40,665 bases of DNA from an uncultured Bacteroidales bacterium (GCA_903929315.1 CAIYUC010000163.1:1-40665), one strand, 5' to 3'. Counted from the stretch's first letter, positions 16,856 to 27,072 are shown. Translations and numbers: made by a program. Notes: generated by a model not told the origin, from the letters alone.

Positions 16856-19800
16856 AACGTTTCTGTTCATTATTGATTTTCTGTATTTGTTCGTGTACGG
16901 TTTTAGCCGGTCTTCCAGAAACTCACCCCCTCAGTCCCCCTCTCTTAAAGGAAGAGAGGGGGAAGTTTAGCTTAGAAACTCAGTTCCTTAATCCCCCTCT
17001 CTTTCCAAGAGAGGGGGAAGCCGAAGGCAGGGGTGAGTTTATTAACGCCACCGATTCCAACTACCATATTGGATTTATCACTTCAACTAATTATGAAACA
17101 AGCGACAGGGAAGTAAAAGCAGCTTTTGACTTTCTCGGGGGTTGCAAAGGATATTCCTCTTCCATCATCACTTTCCAGGAAATTAAAAAGGATCCGAAAA
17201 TCCTTAACCGTTTCAATGCCCTTTGGTTCCACAGGCCTGATACGACAGCCTTTTCCGATATTGAGAACGGGAAAAAAGTATTGCATGCAATCCGTCAATA
17301 CCTGGAGAAAGGAGGCAACCTGTTATTATCTCTTGATGCATTTCGTTACCTGGTAAATCTTGGATTGGAAACGGTTCCACCGGAAATACGGTTTAAATCA
17401 TGTATTGATGAGGGTTATGGAAGGCGTCTTGGATTTCATGGTTTCCGTGAACATCCTGTTTTTGAAGGCATGAACGGGGGAGCTTATGTAAACCGTCCCG
17501 ATAAAGACATGACGGTAAGACAAGTTGGCTATTTTGACAATCATTTACCGGCAAATGGAAAAGTCGTAGCTGTCGATTGGGATTATATTTTCCTCAGGGA
17601 AGATTCAAAACTGATCCTTGAGTATGATCAGGGTAAAGGAAAAATTCTGGCGGTAGGATCCTATACCTATTTTTCTATGCCAAATTATAACCGGGAACAC
17701 CTGGAGTTATTTTTCAGAAATGCATTTCATTACCTGGTCACAAGAAAACCTGGTTCAGGGATCTTTTACTGGGACTATAAACCGAATAAAGTATTGGAAT
17801 TTCCGGGGCAAAACAAAGGAAAAGATTCAAGCTTTTCAGCTATTCCGGAAAGCAAGACATGGATAACCGGTAACGGGCCGCTTACCCTTACCGGGCGGTT
17901 TTCATCGGGCAATTACTGGGATGTTGCGGGAGAACGGATGCTGACGATGGGCAATGAAAACGGCAGTATTGAAGAGATCTGGGCGCATCCTTTTATGGCT
18001 TTCAGGGATTATGAAGTGGGGATTAAATTCGAATATAAGGATACAATATTCTGGCTCGGTGATGAAAGACCACAAATCGAGGTGAATCCCTCTTTCTTTT
18101 CACGGATCTATAAGTTTCCAAGAGCCTACCTGACAGAAATTATCGTTGATGACCCTGTCATGCCGGCGGGTGTGATCCATTATGAATATAAAGGAGTCTA
18201 TGGGGCTGAGTTGATCCTGAAAGTTAAAAGCAATTTACGATTGATGTGGCCTTATTCCGAAAAGGTCCCGGGAACAATTTTTCATTCGCTTGACACAAAT
18301 TATCATGCTTTGGTAGTGAAAGATAAATCGGGTGATTTTGTTGCAATGATCGGTGGCAATAAGAAACCCGGTGAAATGATAAGCGGACAGTTTTCAGGAT
18401 TCAGATATAACAGTATTGATAAAGGCTGGAAAGGTATCCCGACAGATCGGTTCCAGGTGATGGGACTTATGACGTATTCTTTAAAGATGAATGACAGGAT
18501 GGACATTGTTTACAGTGCAACAAACGAAGGATATGACCAGACAATAAAGGATTTCGATCAGACGATACGTGATCCTCAGTTGGTCTTTGACAATGAAACT
18601 GCACATACAAAGGATCTTCTTGAGAAAAGTCTTAAAATAACAACACCGGATGAGGAATTTAACCAGGGATACAAATGGGCATTGTTAGCCACAGACCGAT
18701 TCTTTGTCAATACCCCGGGAATGGGAAAATCTCTTGTTGCAGGTTATTCCACTACAAAAAGAGGATGGGATGGTGGTCAGAAAGTGAACGGAAGACCCGG
18801 TTATGGCTGGTATTTTGGAAGGGATGGGGAATGGAGTGGCTTTGCTTTGCTCGACTATGGCGATTTTACGAAAGTAAAGGCAGAGCTTGAATTTTACCAG
18901 AAATATCAGGATCTCTCCGGCAAGATATTCCATGAGGCAACAACTTCCGGGGTTGTTCATTATGATGCGGCAGATGCAACACCTTTGTATATTATACTTG
19001 CAGGCAAATATTTTCGTCATACGAACGATACCGCTTTTCTCCGGAAAAGCTGGCCAAACATTAAAAAGGCTGTGAATTTTTGTTTCTCTACTGATACGGA
19101 CAAAGATCATCTTATCGAAAATACCAATGTAGGCCATGGCTGGGTGGAAGGTGGCGAGCTGTATGGCTCACACGCCACTTTATATATGGCCGGATGCTGG
19201 GCCGAAGCCTTGGAGGAAACTTCAAACATGGCCCATTTCCTGAAAGATGCTGAAGAAGAAAGCTATCACCGTGAATCCGGTATTATAAGGGGTATAATAA
19301 ATACTGATTTCTGGAATAAAGACAATAATTTTTATTCCTACGGAAAAAATAAAAATGGTTCATTCCGGTCTGAACCTACCGTTTTACCTGCTGTTCCGTT
19401 ATATTTCAGGCTTTGTAATACAGAAATGGCAAAACTGGTTTTAGATCAATATGCTTCAAACGCGTTTACCACCAATTGGGGAACCCGGATCATCAGGGAT
19501 GACAGTCCCTGGTTTAACCCGGCAGGATATCATTACGGGAGTGTTTGGCCTCTTTTTACAGGCTGGACAGCGCTGGCTGAATTTAACTATGGGAATTACC
19601 CCCAGGGTTTTTCACACCTGATGAACAACCTGAAAGTGTACAAGAACTGGGGACAAGGGTTTGTAGAAGAGGTGCTGAATGGCGCTGAATATAAGCCCTC
19701 AGGTGTGTGCCCTCACCAGTGCTGGTCGGAAACAATGGTCCTCCAACCTGCTATCGAAGGCTTGCTCGGACTGGTTATAAGAGCACAGGAAAACAAAGTC

Positions 19801-20394
19801 ATACTTGCACCTCATCCGCCTGCTAATTGGGATTCACTTACGGTAGAGAACATAAGGATTGGACAGCAGGTAATCAGTTTCAGGATGAACAGGACATCAG
19901 AAACATACCTTTATTCTTTTACTTCGGTGAAACCGGAGCCTGTAACGATAGAATTTACCCCTACCTACCCTGCCGGCACAATTTTCAAAAAGATTCAGAT
20001 GAATGGCCAAGAGATCCCTTTTACCGTTTTTAATTTGAAGCAATATATTTCTCTTCTCATGAATATTCAGTTAAAAAAGGAAGGTATCCTGGAAATTCAA
20101 TATGAAAAAGGGATCAGTGTATTGCCTGCGGTTCCGGATCCGAACCCGGGAGATCCTGCAGAAGGGCTGCGGATCCTTTCGGTGAACTTCAAAGGAAACC
20201 AGTATAAGATCAATCTGGAAGGGAAAAGAGCCAGTTCGGAGTCAATCGAAGTTTATCTTCATGGACAAGCTATTGAGAGGATTGAGAATGGAAATATAGA
20301 GAATATCAAAGGCGATATTGTCCGGATTGGAGTGATATTCGATCCGGTGACTGACAAATATGTGAAGAAAACCGTTGTGATAACCCTGAAATAA
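16852..20394 (+). CDS. Exported six-hairpin glycosidase, glycogen-debranching-like, with amidotransferase-like N-domain
   Basis: This is about 1180 residues from the ATG at 16852, which overlaps the HAD stop and begins a signal peptide (MKRFCSLLIFCICSC, cleavage near residue 19). Residues 23-63 are encoded by a palindromic repeat (see that entry). Residues 65-330 form a flavodoxin-like, class I glutamine-amidotransferase/ThuA-like domain with no catalytic Cys seen. A beta-sandwich region follows. An (alpha/alpha)6 barrel occupies about residues 600-1000, with WYFGRDGEWSG, VGHGWVEGG, SVWPLFTGW and CPHQCWSET, the pattern of debranching enzymes and GH15/GH63-like glucosidases. The acid and base are probably Asp/Glu in GRDGEW and GWVEGG. 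A C-terminal beta domain closes the protein. It hydrolyses alpha-linked oligosaccharides by inference; linkage unknown. TAATG overlap with the next gene. Confidence 0.75.
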   Translation: MKRFCSLLIFCICSCTVLAGLPETHPLSPPLLKEERGKFSLETQFLNPPLFPREGEAEGRGEFINATDSNYHIGFITSTNYETSDREVKAAFDFLGGCKGYSSSIITFQEIKKDPKILNRFNALWFHRPDTTAFSDIENGKKVLHAIRQYLEKGGNLLLSLDAFRYLVNLGLETVPPEIRFKSCIDEGYGRRLGFHGFREHPVFEGMNGGAYVNRPDKDMTVRQVGYFDNHLPANGKVVAVDWDYIFLREDSKLILEYDQGKGKILAVGSYTYFSMPNYNREHLELFFRNAFHYLVTRKPGSGIFYWDYKPNKVLEFPGQNKGKDSSFSAIPESKTWITGNGPLTLTGRFSSGNYWDVAGERMLTMGNENGSIEEIWAHPFMAFRDYEVGIKFEYKDTIFWLGDERPQIEVNPSFFSRIYKFPRAYLTEIIVDDPVMPAGVIHYEYKGVYGAELILKVKSNLRLMWPYSEKVPGTIFHSLDTNYHALVVKDKSGDFVAMIGGNKKPGEMISGQFSGFRYNSIDKGWKGIPTDRFQVMGLMTYSLKMNDRMDIVYSATNEGYDQTIKDFDQTIRDPQLVFDNETAHTKDLLEKSLKITTPDEEFNQGYKWALLATDRFFVNTPGMGKSLVAGYSTTKRGWDGGQKVNGRPGYGWYFGRDGEWSGFALLDYGDFTKVKAELEFYQKYQDLSGKIFHEATTSGVVHYDAADATPLYIILAGKYFRHTNDTAFLRKSWPNIKKAVNFCFSTDTDKDHLIENTNVGHGWVEGGELYGSHATLYMAGCWAEALEETSNMAHFLKDAEEESYHRESGIIRGIINTDFWNKDNNFYSYGKNKNGSFRSEPTVLPAVPLYFRLCNTEMAKLVLDQYASNAFTTNWGTRIIRDDSPWFNPAGYHYGSVWPLFTGWTALAEFNYGNYPQGFSHLMNNLKVYKNWGQGFVEEVLNGAEYKPSGVCPHQCWSETMVLQPAIEGLLGLVIRAQENKVILAPHPPANWDSLTVENIRIGQQVISFRMNRTSETYLYSFTSVKPEPVTIEFTPTYPAGTIFKKIQMNGQEIPFTVFNLKQYISLLMNIQLKKEGILEIQYEKGISVLPAVPDPNPGDPAEGLRILSVNFKGNQYKINLEGKRASSESIEVYLHGQAIERIENGNIENIKGDIVRIGVIFDPVTDKYVKKTVVITLK
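16919..17040. repeat. Palindromic element, family A (copy 2), in frame inside a gene
   Basis: It has perfect 11-base inverted ends, AAACTCACCCC and GGGGTGAGTTT, with two internal TCCCCCTCTCTT hairpins. It encodes about 41 residues of the host protein (PLSPPLLKEERG, FLNPPLFPREGE and so on) directly after the signal peptide, without a stop. Compare copy 1 at 10614-10728. Confidence 0.92.
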
Positions 20395-22541
20395 TGAAAA
20401 TTCAAATCATTTTCATGATCGTTGCATTGATGGAATTTCCTATTCCCGGAAACCCGCAATATCTATCCAGCCTGAACGCAACACGGAATGATGCCCTTTT
20501 TACTACCTATGCCGCGCCCATAAATCGTTCCACATATAAAACCGACCAAGGGTATCAGTTCATGTGGTACGATGATGAGAGTGGAGTTGAATTCATCAAC
20601 AGTGACGGGCTGAATCTCGGACTTGAATGGAAAATGGGAAAGGAAGTTCGTTTTAAATTAAAAGAACTTTACCGGGAACCTGTTGTGACGACTTCTTACA
20701 GCGACCTGGTCAGATATTATTATTATCCCTTTAAGGATATTCGCGTGGAGGTATTTTTTGATGTTTATTCCTCAACCCAGGCGGTTGAGGATATTATGAT
20801 CACAAACGAATCAAAATTCCCACAGGAGATCGGCTTATTTCCATATTTCTATTATCCTTCCGACGATACCATGAATGACATCACCCATGAAACCCCCTAT
20901 GATTTCTATACATTCCCTTTCGTTAAAAAAAGAGATGGCTGGATGATTGAACATCAAATCCCCATGACTGAAAAGCTGAAAGGGTACCTTCTCGGGAATA
21001 TTCAACAGGATAGCCTGCAAACTTTTGTACTCAAACGATCTTCTTCCACTTTTAACAAGGCCGATCCCTTTAATGAGCTTAAAAGATCTATTCTATTGCG
21101 GAAACGAAAGGCTAAAGTTATTAAAGGAATTATCATTGCCAGGAATTTCAAATTACAACCGGGTGAACGGACACATTTCCGCCTCTTAACCGGATTGGAA
21201 GAGGCGGAAATCCGCGTACCGGATCTTTACAGGAAAGCTGATCCCTTATTAAAATTGGAGATGGACAAACTAATCAGGGAGGATGAGAGAATGTATTCAA
21301 CTATTCCTCCCATCCAACAGAGTTTTATTAATCAGCAGGAACCTTTGCCAGCGAGAGGTCTTGAAATGCTTTATTGGAGCTGTTTTTCATTGCTCCGTCA
21401 ATGTATGATGCCCGCGGAAGGAAAATGTTCATTCAATTATTATATTTTCTCACGGGAGCCGAAATGGGGATGGGGATATGGCGGACAGGTCTTTCATGAA
21501 AGTTTGTCGATGCTTGCTTATGCATATATGGACCCAAAGGGAGCCATGAATTCCCAGCGGATTTACTTCGAACGGCAGCATGACGACGGTTATATTAATT
21601 ACAGGACCGGGCCATATCTTGATGAGACTATTGAATATAATGGGAAATTCACCACCTCAGCTCCATGGTTCAATTATGAAAATCTTGAGATCTATAAAAT
21701 TACCGGGGACAAGCAATTTTTAAAGGATGCATATAATTCAGGTAAGAAATTTTATGAGTATTATACTATTCAGCGGGATTCCAATAAGAACGGCCTGTGT
21801 GAATGGGGAGCCGAAGCGGAACTGGAATCCGTAAGAGATGCCAGGGTGGCGGTTTGGGATAAAGTCGGGTGGCCTTCCAATTTTGAAGGAGTGGATGTGA
21901 ATTCGATGCTGGTGAAGGAAGCACAGTCACTTTCTGAAATGGCTGAAATATCAGGATTCACGGAAGATGCAAAGAAATGGAAATCAGAAACCATAAACAG
22001 GATGAAACTGATCAATAAATATATGTGGGATAAGGATTTGGGTTTTTATTTTAATATAAACAGGAATGATGAGTCGTTTACCTACCGCGTACCGGGCGAT
22101 CTGAAGATCAAAGAGATCATCGGGTTTCTTCCTTTGTGGGCGGGTGTGTGCGATTCGGTAAGGGCAAAAATGCTGGTTCATATCATGACCAATCCGGATG
22201 AATTCTGGCGATCCTTTGGAGTACCCACTCTTTCTGCAAAAGACGATTATTACAACCCGGTCGGTTACTGGAATGGCCCGGTCTGGGTTCAATGGGACTA
22301 TTTATTGTTCCGCGGGCTGCTTGACTATGGGTATAAGAAAGAGGCTGAAGAGCTGGCTTATAAGGTTCTTGACAACATGGTCTGGCATTTAAAGAAAGAT
22401 CATGTTTTCTGGGAATTCTACAGTGCAGATGACCGCCAGGCCGGGTGGAACAAGACATACATATGGGCGGGGCTGGCAGCAAGGTTTCTGATTGATTTGA
22501 ATTTTTCTTCACCACAAAGACACAAAGACACAGAAAAATAA
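20394..22541 (+). CDS. GH63/MGH1-like six-hairpin glycoside hydrolase
   Basis: This encodes 715 residues with an N-terminal hydrophobic segment (about residues 3-16) that looks like a weak signal peptide. Residues 25-300 are a beta-sandwich domain and 300-705 an (alpha/alpha)6 barrel with WGWGYGGQVFHESLSMLAYA, CEWGAEAE, YWNGPVWVQWDYL and FWEFYSADD, a set shared with GH63 and mannosylglycerate-hydrolase-like proteins. The two acids are probably in WGAEAE and FWEFYS. It is a paralogue of the next gene over its whole length. The start overlaps the upstream stop (TAATG). The last ten residues (about 706-715, SPQRHKDTEK) and the stop derive from an intergenic repeat. The substrate is probably an alpha-glucoside or alpha-mannoside; not determined by sequence. 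Confidence 0.78.
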   Translation: MKIQIIFMIVALMEFPIPGNPQYLSSLNATRNDALFTTYAAPINRSTYKTDQGYQFMWYDDESGVEFINSDGLNLGLEWKMGKEVRFKLKELYREPVVTTSYSDLVRYYYYPFKDIRVEVFFDVYSSTQAVEDIMITNESKFPQEIGLFPYFYYPSDDTMNDITHETPYDFYTFPFVKKRDGWMIEHQIPMTEKLKGYLLGNIQQDSLQTFVLKRSSSTFNKADPFNELKRSILLRKRKAKVIKGIIIARNFKLQPGERTHFRLLTGLEEAEIRVPDLYRKADPLLKLEMDKLIREDERMYSTIPPIQQSFINQQEPLPARGLEMLYWSCFSLLRQCMMPAEGKCSFNYYIFSREPKWGWGYGGQVFHESLSMLAYAYMDPKGAMNSQRIYFERQHDDGYINYRTGPYLDETIEYNGKFTTSAPWFNYENLEIYKITGDKQFLKDAYNSGKKFYEYYTIQRDSNKNGLCEWGAEAELESVRDARVAVWDKVGWPSNFEGVDVNSMLVKEAQSLSEMAEISGFTEDAKKWKSETINRMKLINKYMWDKDLGFYFNINRNDESFTYRVPGDLKIKEIIGFLPLWAGVCDSVRAKMLVHIMTNPDEFWRSFGVPTLSAKDDYYNPVGYWNGPVWVQWDYLLFRGLLDYGYKKEAEELAYKVLDNMVWHLKKDHVFWEFYSADDRQAGWNKTYIWAGLAARFLIDLNFSSPQRHKDTEK

Positions 22542-22584
22542 TATGTTGATTATAAACTATTTGTGTCTCCGTGTCTCCGTGGTG
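22510..22584. repeat. Palindromic element, family D, overlapping a gene end
   Basis: The left arm CACCACAAAGACACAAAGAC and the right arm, whose complement is CACCACGGAGACACGGAGAC, face each other around an AT-rich centre. The left arm encodes the last residues and stop of the preceding glycosidase. No second copy is in the window. Confidence 0.8.
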
Positions 22585-22617
22585 AGGAAAAACTACTCAT
22601 TTTCTATTGAATTGCCT

Positions 22618-22625
22618 TAACTTTG
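22618..22625 (+). promoter_or_regulatory. Bacteroidota -7 box before the third glycosidase
   Basis: TAACTTTG matches TAnnTTTG. It ends 18 bases before the ATG at 22644, and the alternative TTG start at 22623 lies within it, so the ATG is chosen. The -33 box is weak. Confidence 0.5.
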
Positions 22626-22643
22626 GGTAAAATTCGCAATCTT

Positions 22644-24824
22644 ATGAGGTACCCTCTCTTCTTTCTGGCATATATGATCCTACCCGTAATGATGACGGCT
22701 CAGTCCTCCATTGCAACAGCGGACTATCTCGAAATGAGCGCCAAAGCCAGTGATCCTCTTTATACTACTTATGCAGCTGCAATGCAGCGATCACGATTGT
22801 ATGGGGATAAGGCCTATAAGATGGATTATTATTCGGATTGCAGCCCGGTAAGCTACTCAAGCGATCATGCAGGGACACTATTTGCTATCTGGAAAATAGA
22901 CCAGGTCGTGATCAGCAAGACTGGTGAATATTTTGCAAAACCTGTTATCAAGTATTCTTTTCCGGATATGATGATCATGGAATATGAGCCATTCCGGGGG
23001 ATCCATGTGGAGGAAACCTTCCTGGTCTATAGCTCTGAAATTGCAATTGTCGATATGCAGGTAAAAAATACGGATAATGTCCCTCATCAAATATCTGTCT
23101 ATCCTGTTCTTGAAACCGGCAATGATTCACTTCAGATCATTGCTTATGATAAACCAAATGACGGTTATATCACACATCGCTACGAAAGTCCCTACCGCCT
23201 GATCAGCAGTCTGAAAACAGAATACGGATACCCCACCCGGACAAGGGACTTTTTTACTGCCGGGGAAAAGGTTTATTCATATGGAGGATATTCAGGGGAT
23301 ATGAACGATTTTTATAACGTGATCAAAACCGATTTCTATACTTCCAAAAGAAGCGACACTTTGAATCTTAAAGATGCTGGTTATGTTGATTTTATTGCAC
23401 TTCATCTAAAGTCTAAGTTAAATCCCGGTGAAGAGATAAGTTTCCGGTATCTGAGAGGAGTTCAGGCACAAAACGAGAACGCTGATTCGCTTAAAAATGA
23501 GATGACCCGGTTAAAAAGTTTGTCCTTGCAGGAATTTTTTGAAGATAATCTCAAACTGTTTTCGACCATTCCGAAACTGCAATTTGAAACGGACGCTGAA
23601 AAACAGGTTTATCTGGGTGCTTTCAACCTTGTGAGAGGATGCATGTATCCTCCGTCGGGAAAGACAAGCTTTAACTTTTATTCTTTTTCGAGAAATCCTC
23701 TTTGGGGTTGGGGACACGGGCACCAGGTGCTTCATGAATCTCTTAGCATGCTTGCCTATGCTTACCTGGATCCGGTTTCAGCTGAAGGATCGCAGAGGGT
23801 TTATATGGAACAGCAAGGTCCTGACGGATTGATTGCATACCGGCATGGACCTCGTGGAATGCAGGACTATCCCCATAACAATAAACCGACTACTTCCGCT
23901 CCTTTTTTCAGCTGGATCAACTGGGAGATCTATAAGGTAAGTCATGATAAACTTTTCCTGCAGGACTCTTATCAATCCGGAAGTAAATATGTTGAATGGC
24001 TGATCAGGAACAGGGATACCAACAAGGATGGCACATTTGAATGGGGACCCAATGGTATCATTGAAAATGTACGGGATTGGTACAATGCGGTTTTCCAGGT
24101 ATCTGCAGAACGTTATCTTGATGTTGACAAGGAAGATATCTCGGATGAACTCGAATGTCTTGATCTTACCTGTATGGTGATCAAAGAGGAACGCTCCCTT
24201 TCAAAGATGGCAAGAGAACTTGGCAAGTATCGTGAAGCGGACAAATGGTTAGCAAAAGCAGACTCTGTATCGAGGCTGGTGAATGAACGTATGTGGGACG
24301 AATCCACCGGATTCTATTATTCCGTGAATAAAAAGGATTACTCCTTCACATATATGACAAGAGATCTCAAAAGGCAGGAGATCATCGGATTTCTGACCTT
24401 GTGGGCAGAAGTTGCTCCCAAAGACCGTGCTGATCGCCTGGTCAAGACCCTGATCAACCCTGCCAAATTTTGGAGGAAATACGGTATCCCGACGCTGTCA
24501 GCCCAGGATCCCTGGTACAGTCCATATGTAGATTATTGCTGCAAATGGAACGGCCCTGTCTGGCTGCTTTGGGATTATATGGTTTATGAAGGGCTCCGCA
24601 ACTATGGCTATAATAATATTGCAAAAGGCCTGGCGGATAATTTAATGCTTTGCGTCACAACCCAACTGTCGAAAAACCATAATTTCTGGGAATCTTACAG
24701 CCCTGATAATGAAGTCCTGAATTGTCCTTCCAACTATATCTGGGATTCCATCATGGCAAAGTTGCTGATCGAGGAATCATTTAACAATATTCCTTCTATA
24801 GAGGATGAACCCGATAAGAATTAG
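22644..24824 (+). CDS. GH63/MGH1-like six-hairpin glycoside hydrolase, paralogue
   Basis: This encodes about 726 residues from the ATG at 22644. A signal peptide is clear (MRYPLFFLAYMILPVMMTAQ, cleavage near residue 19). The N-terminal beta-sandwich is followed by an (alpha/alpha)6 barrel with GWGHGHQVLHESLSMLAYA, FEWGPNG, KWNGPVWLLWDYM and NFWESYSPDN; these align with the previous gene motif by motif, so the pair arose by duplication. The probable acids lie in FEWGPNG and FWESYS. A Cys-Cys (DYCCKWNG) replaces the VGYWNG of its partner. It is separated from the partner by a palindromic repeat and a promoter-like box, so it may be transcribed on its own as well. Confidence 0.8.
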   Translation: MRYPLFFLAYMILPVMMTAQSSIATADYLEMSAKASDPLYTTYAAAMQRSRLYGDKAYKMDYYSDCSPVSYSSDHAGTLFAIWKIDQVVISKTGEYFAKPVIKYSFPDMMIMEYEPFRGIHVEETFLVYSSEIAIVDMQVKNTDNVPHQISVYPVLETGNDSLQIIAYDKPNDGYITHRYESPYRLISSLKTEYGYPTRTRDFFTAGEKVYSYGGYSGDMNDFYNVIKTDFYTSKRSDTLNLKDAGYVDFIALHLKSKLNPGEEISFRYLRGVQAQNENADSLKNEMTRLKSLSLQEFFEDNLKLFSTIPKLQFETDAEKQVYLGAFNLVRGCMYPPSGKTSFNFYSFSRNPLWGWGHGHQVLHESLSMLAYAYLDPVSAEGSQRVYMEQQGPDGLIAYRHGPRGMQDYPHNNKPTTSAPFFSWINWEIYKVSHDKLFLQDSYQSGSKYVEWLIRNRDTNKDGTFEWGPNGIIENVRDWYNAVFQVSAERYLDVDKEDISDELECLDLTCMVIKEERSLSKMARELGKYREADKWLAKADSVSRLVNERMWDESTGFYYSVNKKDYSFTYMTRDLKRQEIIGFLTLWAEVAPKDRADRLVKTLINPAKFWRKYGIPTLSAQDPWYSPYVDYCCKWNGPVWLLWDYMVYEGLRNYGYNNIAKGLADNLMLCVTTQLSKNHNFWESYSPDNEVLNCPSNYIWDSIMAKLLIEESFNNIPSIEDEPDKN

Positions 24825-24882
24825 TCCTGAGATTGCTGTCTATCTGATCACAACCATCTTCTTTGGATCCGTTATTTGCCAT

Positions 24883-24969
24883 TACCACAACGATCACAAT
24901 GCTTTACGCCATGACCACTATTAATATTTTCATTGTGACCTTTGTGCAAGCATAGTTCTCATGGTGGTT
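24883..24969. repeat. MITE-like element, family B (copy 2, diverged)
   Basis: The ends ACCACAACGATCA and TTCTCATGGTGGT are imperfect inverted repeats. The inner segment from 24923 resembles the reverse complement of 11594-11639, including AATATTTTCATTGTGACC. The remaining gap to the next gene holds nothing else I can identify. Confidence 0.65.
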
Positions 24970-25074
24970 AAACTCCTATTGCAAGATTCTAATATATATT
25001 CTGTCTTTAAATGAAATTCTTTGCGAACTTTGCAGTGTTTTTATGCTATTTTACCGGTAGTACAGATTTTTATA

Positions 25075-27072
25075 ATGAAAAGAATACTTAGAACAGAATA
25101 TTTCGCTTATCTGGTCATTTCGGTTTTCCTGGCATCCTGTGACGCTCCCAATAAAACGGATCTTGAAAAACTACTGTCACCCGGCGCATTACCTTATCTG
25201 AAATCAAGCAAGCTGGTCCAGGTATCAAGTTATGATACTTCGGGAAGAAATAATGACCGGATCAGCATACCTTCAGGGAAAACGGTTACTATTCTGAATG
25301 CACAGGGACCGGGTGTAATCACCAGGGTATGGTTTTCCCTCGATTCAAAAGACCCTGGCATGTTGCGGCAAATTCTGCTTAGAATATATTGGGACGATGA
25401 AGACGATCCTTCGATCAATGTCCCTTTCGGTGATTTTTTCGGATGTGGTTTCGGATACAAACCCTACACGACCCCTTACCTGAGTATGACCAGCGGTGGC
25501 TATACCTGTTTCTTCCCCATGCCATTTGAAGAATCGGCAAAAATCGAGATTGTCAATGAATCCGGACAAGAAGTTTACGGATTCTATTACCAGATCGATT
25601 ATCAGAAAATAGAAGGTTATCTCTCGAGGGATATAGGATACCTGCATGCATACTGGCATAGGGTTATCCGGACAGATTATGATTCCAACTATACGATATT
25701 AAAAACCGAAGGGACAGGACATATCGTAGGTCTCAATTTAAACATCCAATCTTATGACGGAAGCTTTGCATATCTTGAAGGCAATGAGAAGATCTATATC
25801 GACGGGGAAAAGAATCCATCGATCCAGGGTACAGGAACGGTAGATTATTTCTCAGGAGGATGGTACTTTAATAACGGTGAATTTGCAGGCCCTTATAACG
25901 GATTGATTTTAAAGGATGATTCTCTGGGAAGGATTGCTGCTTACCGTTTTCATATCACCGACCCGATCCCGTTCAAAAAATCCATCAACTTCAGCATCGA
26001 GCATGGACAGAAAAACACCGAAATTGCCGATTACAGCAGTACAGTTTACTGGTACCAGACCGAGCCTCATAAAAAAATGCAACCGATACTCAAAGCGGGG
26101 TTAAGAATACCTTTAAGAGTTGTTACTCCAAACAGGATCCTTGAAGCTGAAAAACTAAAATTCAACCTGGGTAAAATCAAATCCAAGATTATGGATATGA
26201 CGGATTATGGTCCCGAATGGAGCGGATCAAAGCAATTGCTGATCGAAGCGCAGGAAAAAGACTCTTTTTCACTGAACATTCAGAACCTTCAGGACATTTC
26301 ATACACGGTCAACCTGTATTATACCAAAGGTCCCAATTACGGAAATGTCGGAATTTGGGTAGGAGATAAAAAAGTCGGGGAAATCGACGGATACTACCCG
26401 ACGATCCACCCAGGAGGCAAAATATCTATCCCTGATCTGTCAAACCCATATAACCGTGTTATTCTTGATTTTATGATAGAAGGGAAGAACGAAAGTTCTG
26501 CCGGATATTATGCAGGCCTGGATGGTATTAGTCTCGAACCAAAAAGAATATGGATCCCCGACTGGTATGTTATCGGTCCTTTCCCGGATCCCCGGAGACG
26601 GGACAATTCACGGTCGGGCATTGACTCTGTATTTCCGCCAGAGCAAGCTGTTGATATTAAACATGTTTACCCCGGTGTCAACAGGCAACCATTGCATTGG
26701 CAATATATTAAAACACCAGACCTGGGGTATGTTTCACTTTCCAATCTTGTAAAGCCCAATGAACGGGCAGTTTGTTATGCCGTAAGCTATATTTATTCAC
26801 CTGAAGAAACAGTCATTCCATTTTTCATTGGCTCGGATGATGGGATTAAGGTTTTTTTCAATAATAAGCAGGTATACCGGTTTCAAAACATACGGAGTGC
26901 ACGGCCTGACCAGGCTGAATTATATATCCGCGTGAAAAAAGGGTGGAATCAATTACTTCTAAAGATAGAAAATAATTCAAGTGGATTTGCTTTTTTTGGA
27001 AGACTTATCGATAAGGATCGTATTCTTACAATCAATGCGGATCAAAAGTTGCCATTAACAAAAGCAAAATGA
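25075..27072 (+). CDS. DUF2961 / GH172-family lipoprotein
   Basis: This is about 665 residues from the ATG at 25075. The start is chosen because it gives a signal peptide with lipobox LASC (cleavage before the Cys near residue 22); the longer frame begins at a TTG. The DUF2961 core runs from GPGVITRVWFSL through NVPFGDFFGCGFG, YTCFFPMPFEES, YQIDYQ and YRFHITDPIPF. The family is now GH172, which includes alpha-fructofuranosidases and alpha-D-arabinofuranosidases. A beta-sandwich and a PA14-like C-terminal domain (VIGPFPDPR, then GSDDGIKVFFNNKQVY, GWNQLLLKIEN) probably bind sugar. It is a surface or periplasmic lipoprotein of the glycan locus. It overlaps the next gene by four bases. Confidence 0.85.
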   Translation: MKRILRTEYFAYLVISVFLASCDAPNKTDLEKLLSPGALPYLKSSKLVQVSSYDTSGRNNDRISIPSGKTVTILNAQGPGVITRVWFSLDSKDPGMLRQILLRIYWDDEDDPSINVPFGDFFGCGFGYKPYTTPYLSMTSGGYTCFFPMPFEESAKIEIVNESGQEVYGFYYQIDYQKIEGYLSRDIGYLHAYWHRVIRTDYDSNYTILKTEGTGHIVGLNLNIQSYDGSFAYLEGNEKIYIDGEKNPSIQGTGTVDYFSGGWYFNNGEFAGPYNGLILKDDSLGRIAAYRFHITDPIPFKKSINFSIEHGQKNTEIADYSSTVYWYQTEPHKKMQPILKAGLRIPLRVVTPNRILEAEKLKFNLGKIKSKIMDMTDYGPEWSGSKQLLIEAQEKDSFSLNIQNLQDISYTVNLYYTKGPNYGNVGIWVGDKKVGEIDGYYPTIHPGGKISIPDLSNPYNRVILDFMIEGKNESSAGYYAGLDGISLEPKRIWIPDWYVIGPFPDPRRRDNSRSGIDSVFPPEQAVDIKHVYPGVNRQPLHWQYIKTPDLGYVSLSNLVKPNERAVCYAVSYIYSPEETVIPFFIGSDDGIKVFFNNKQVYRFQNIRSARPDQAELYIRVKKGWNQLLLKIENNSSGFAFFGRLIDKDRILTINADQKLPLTKAK

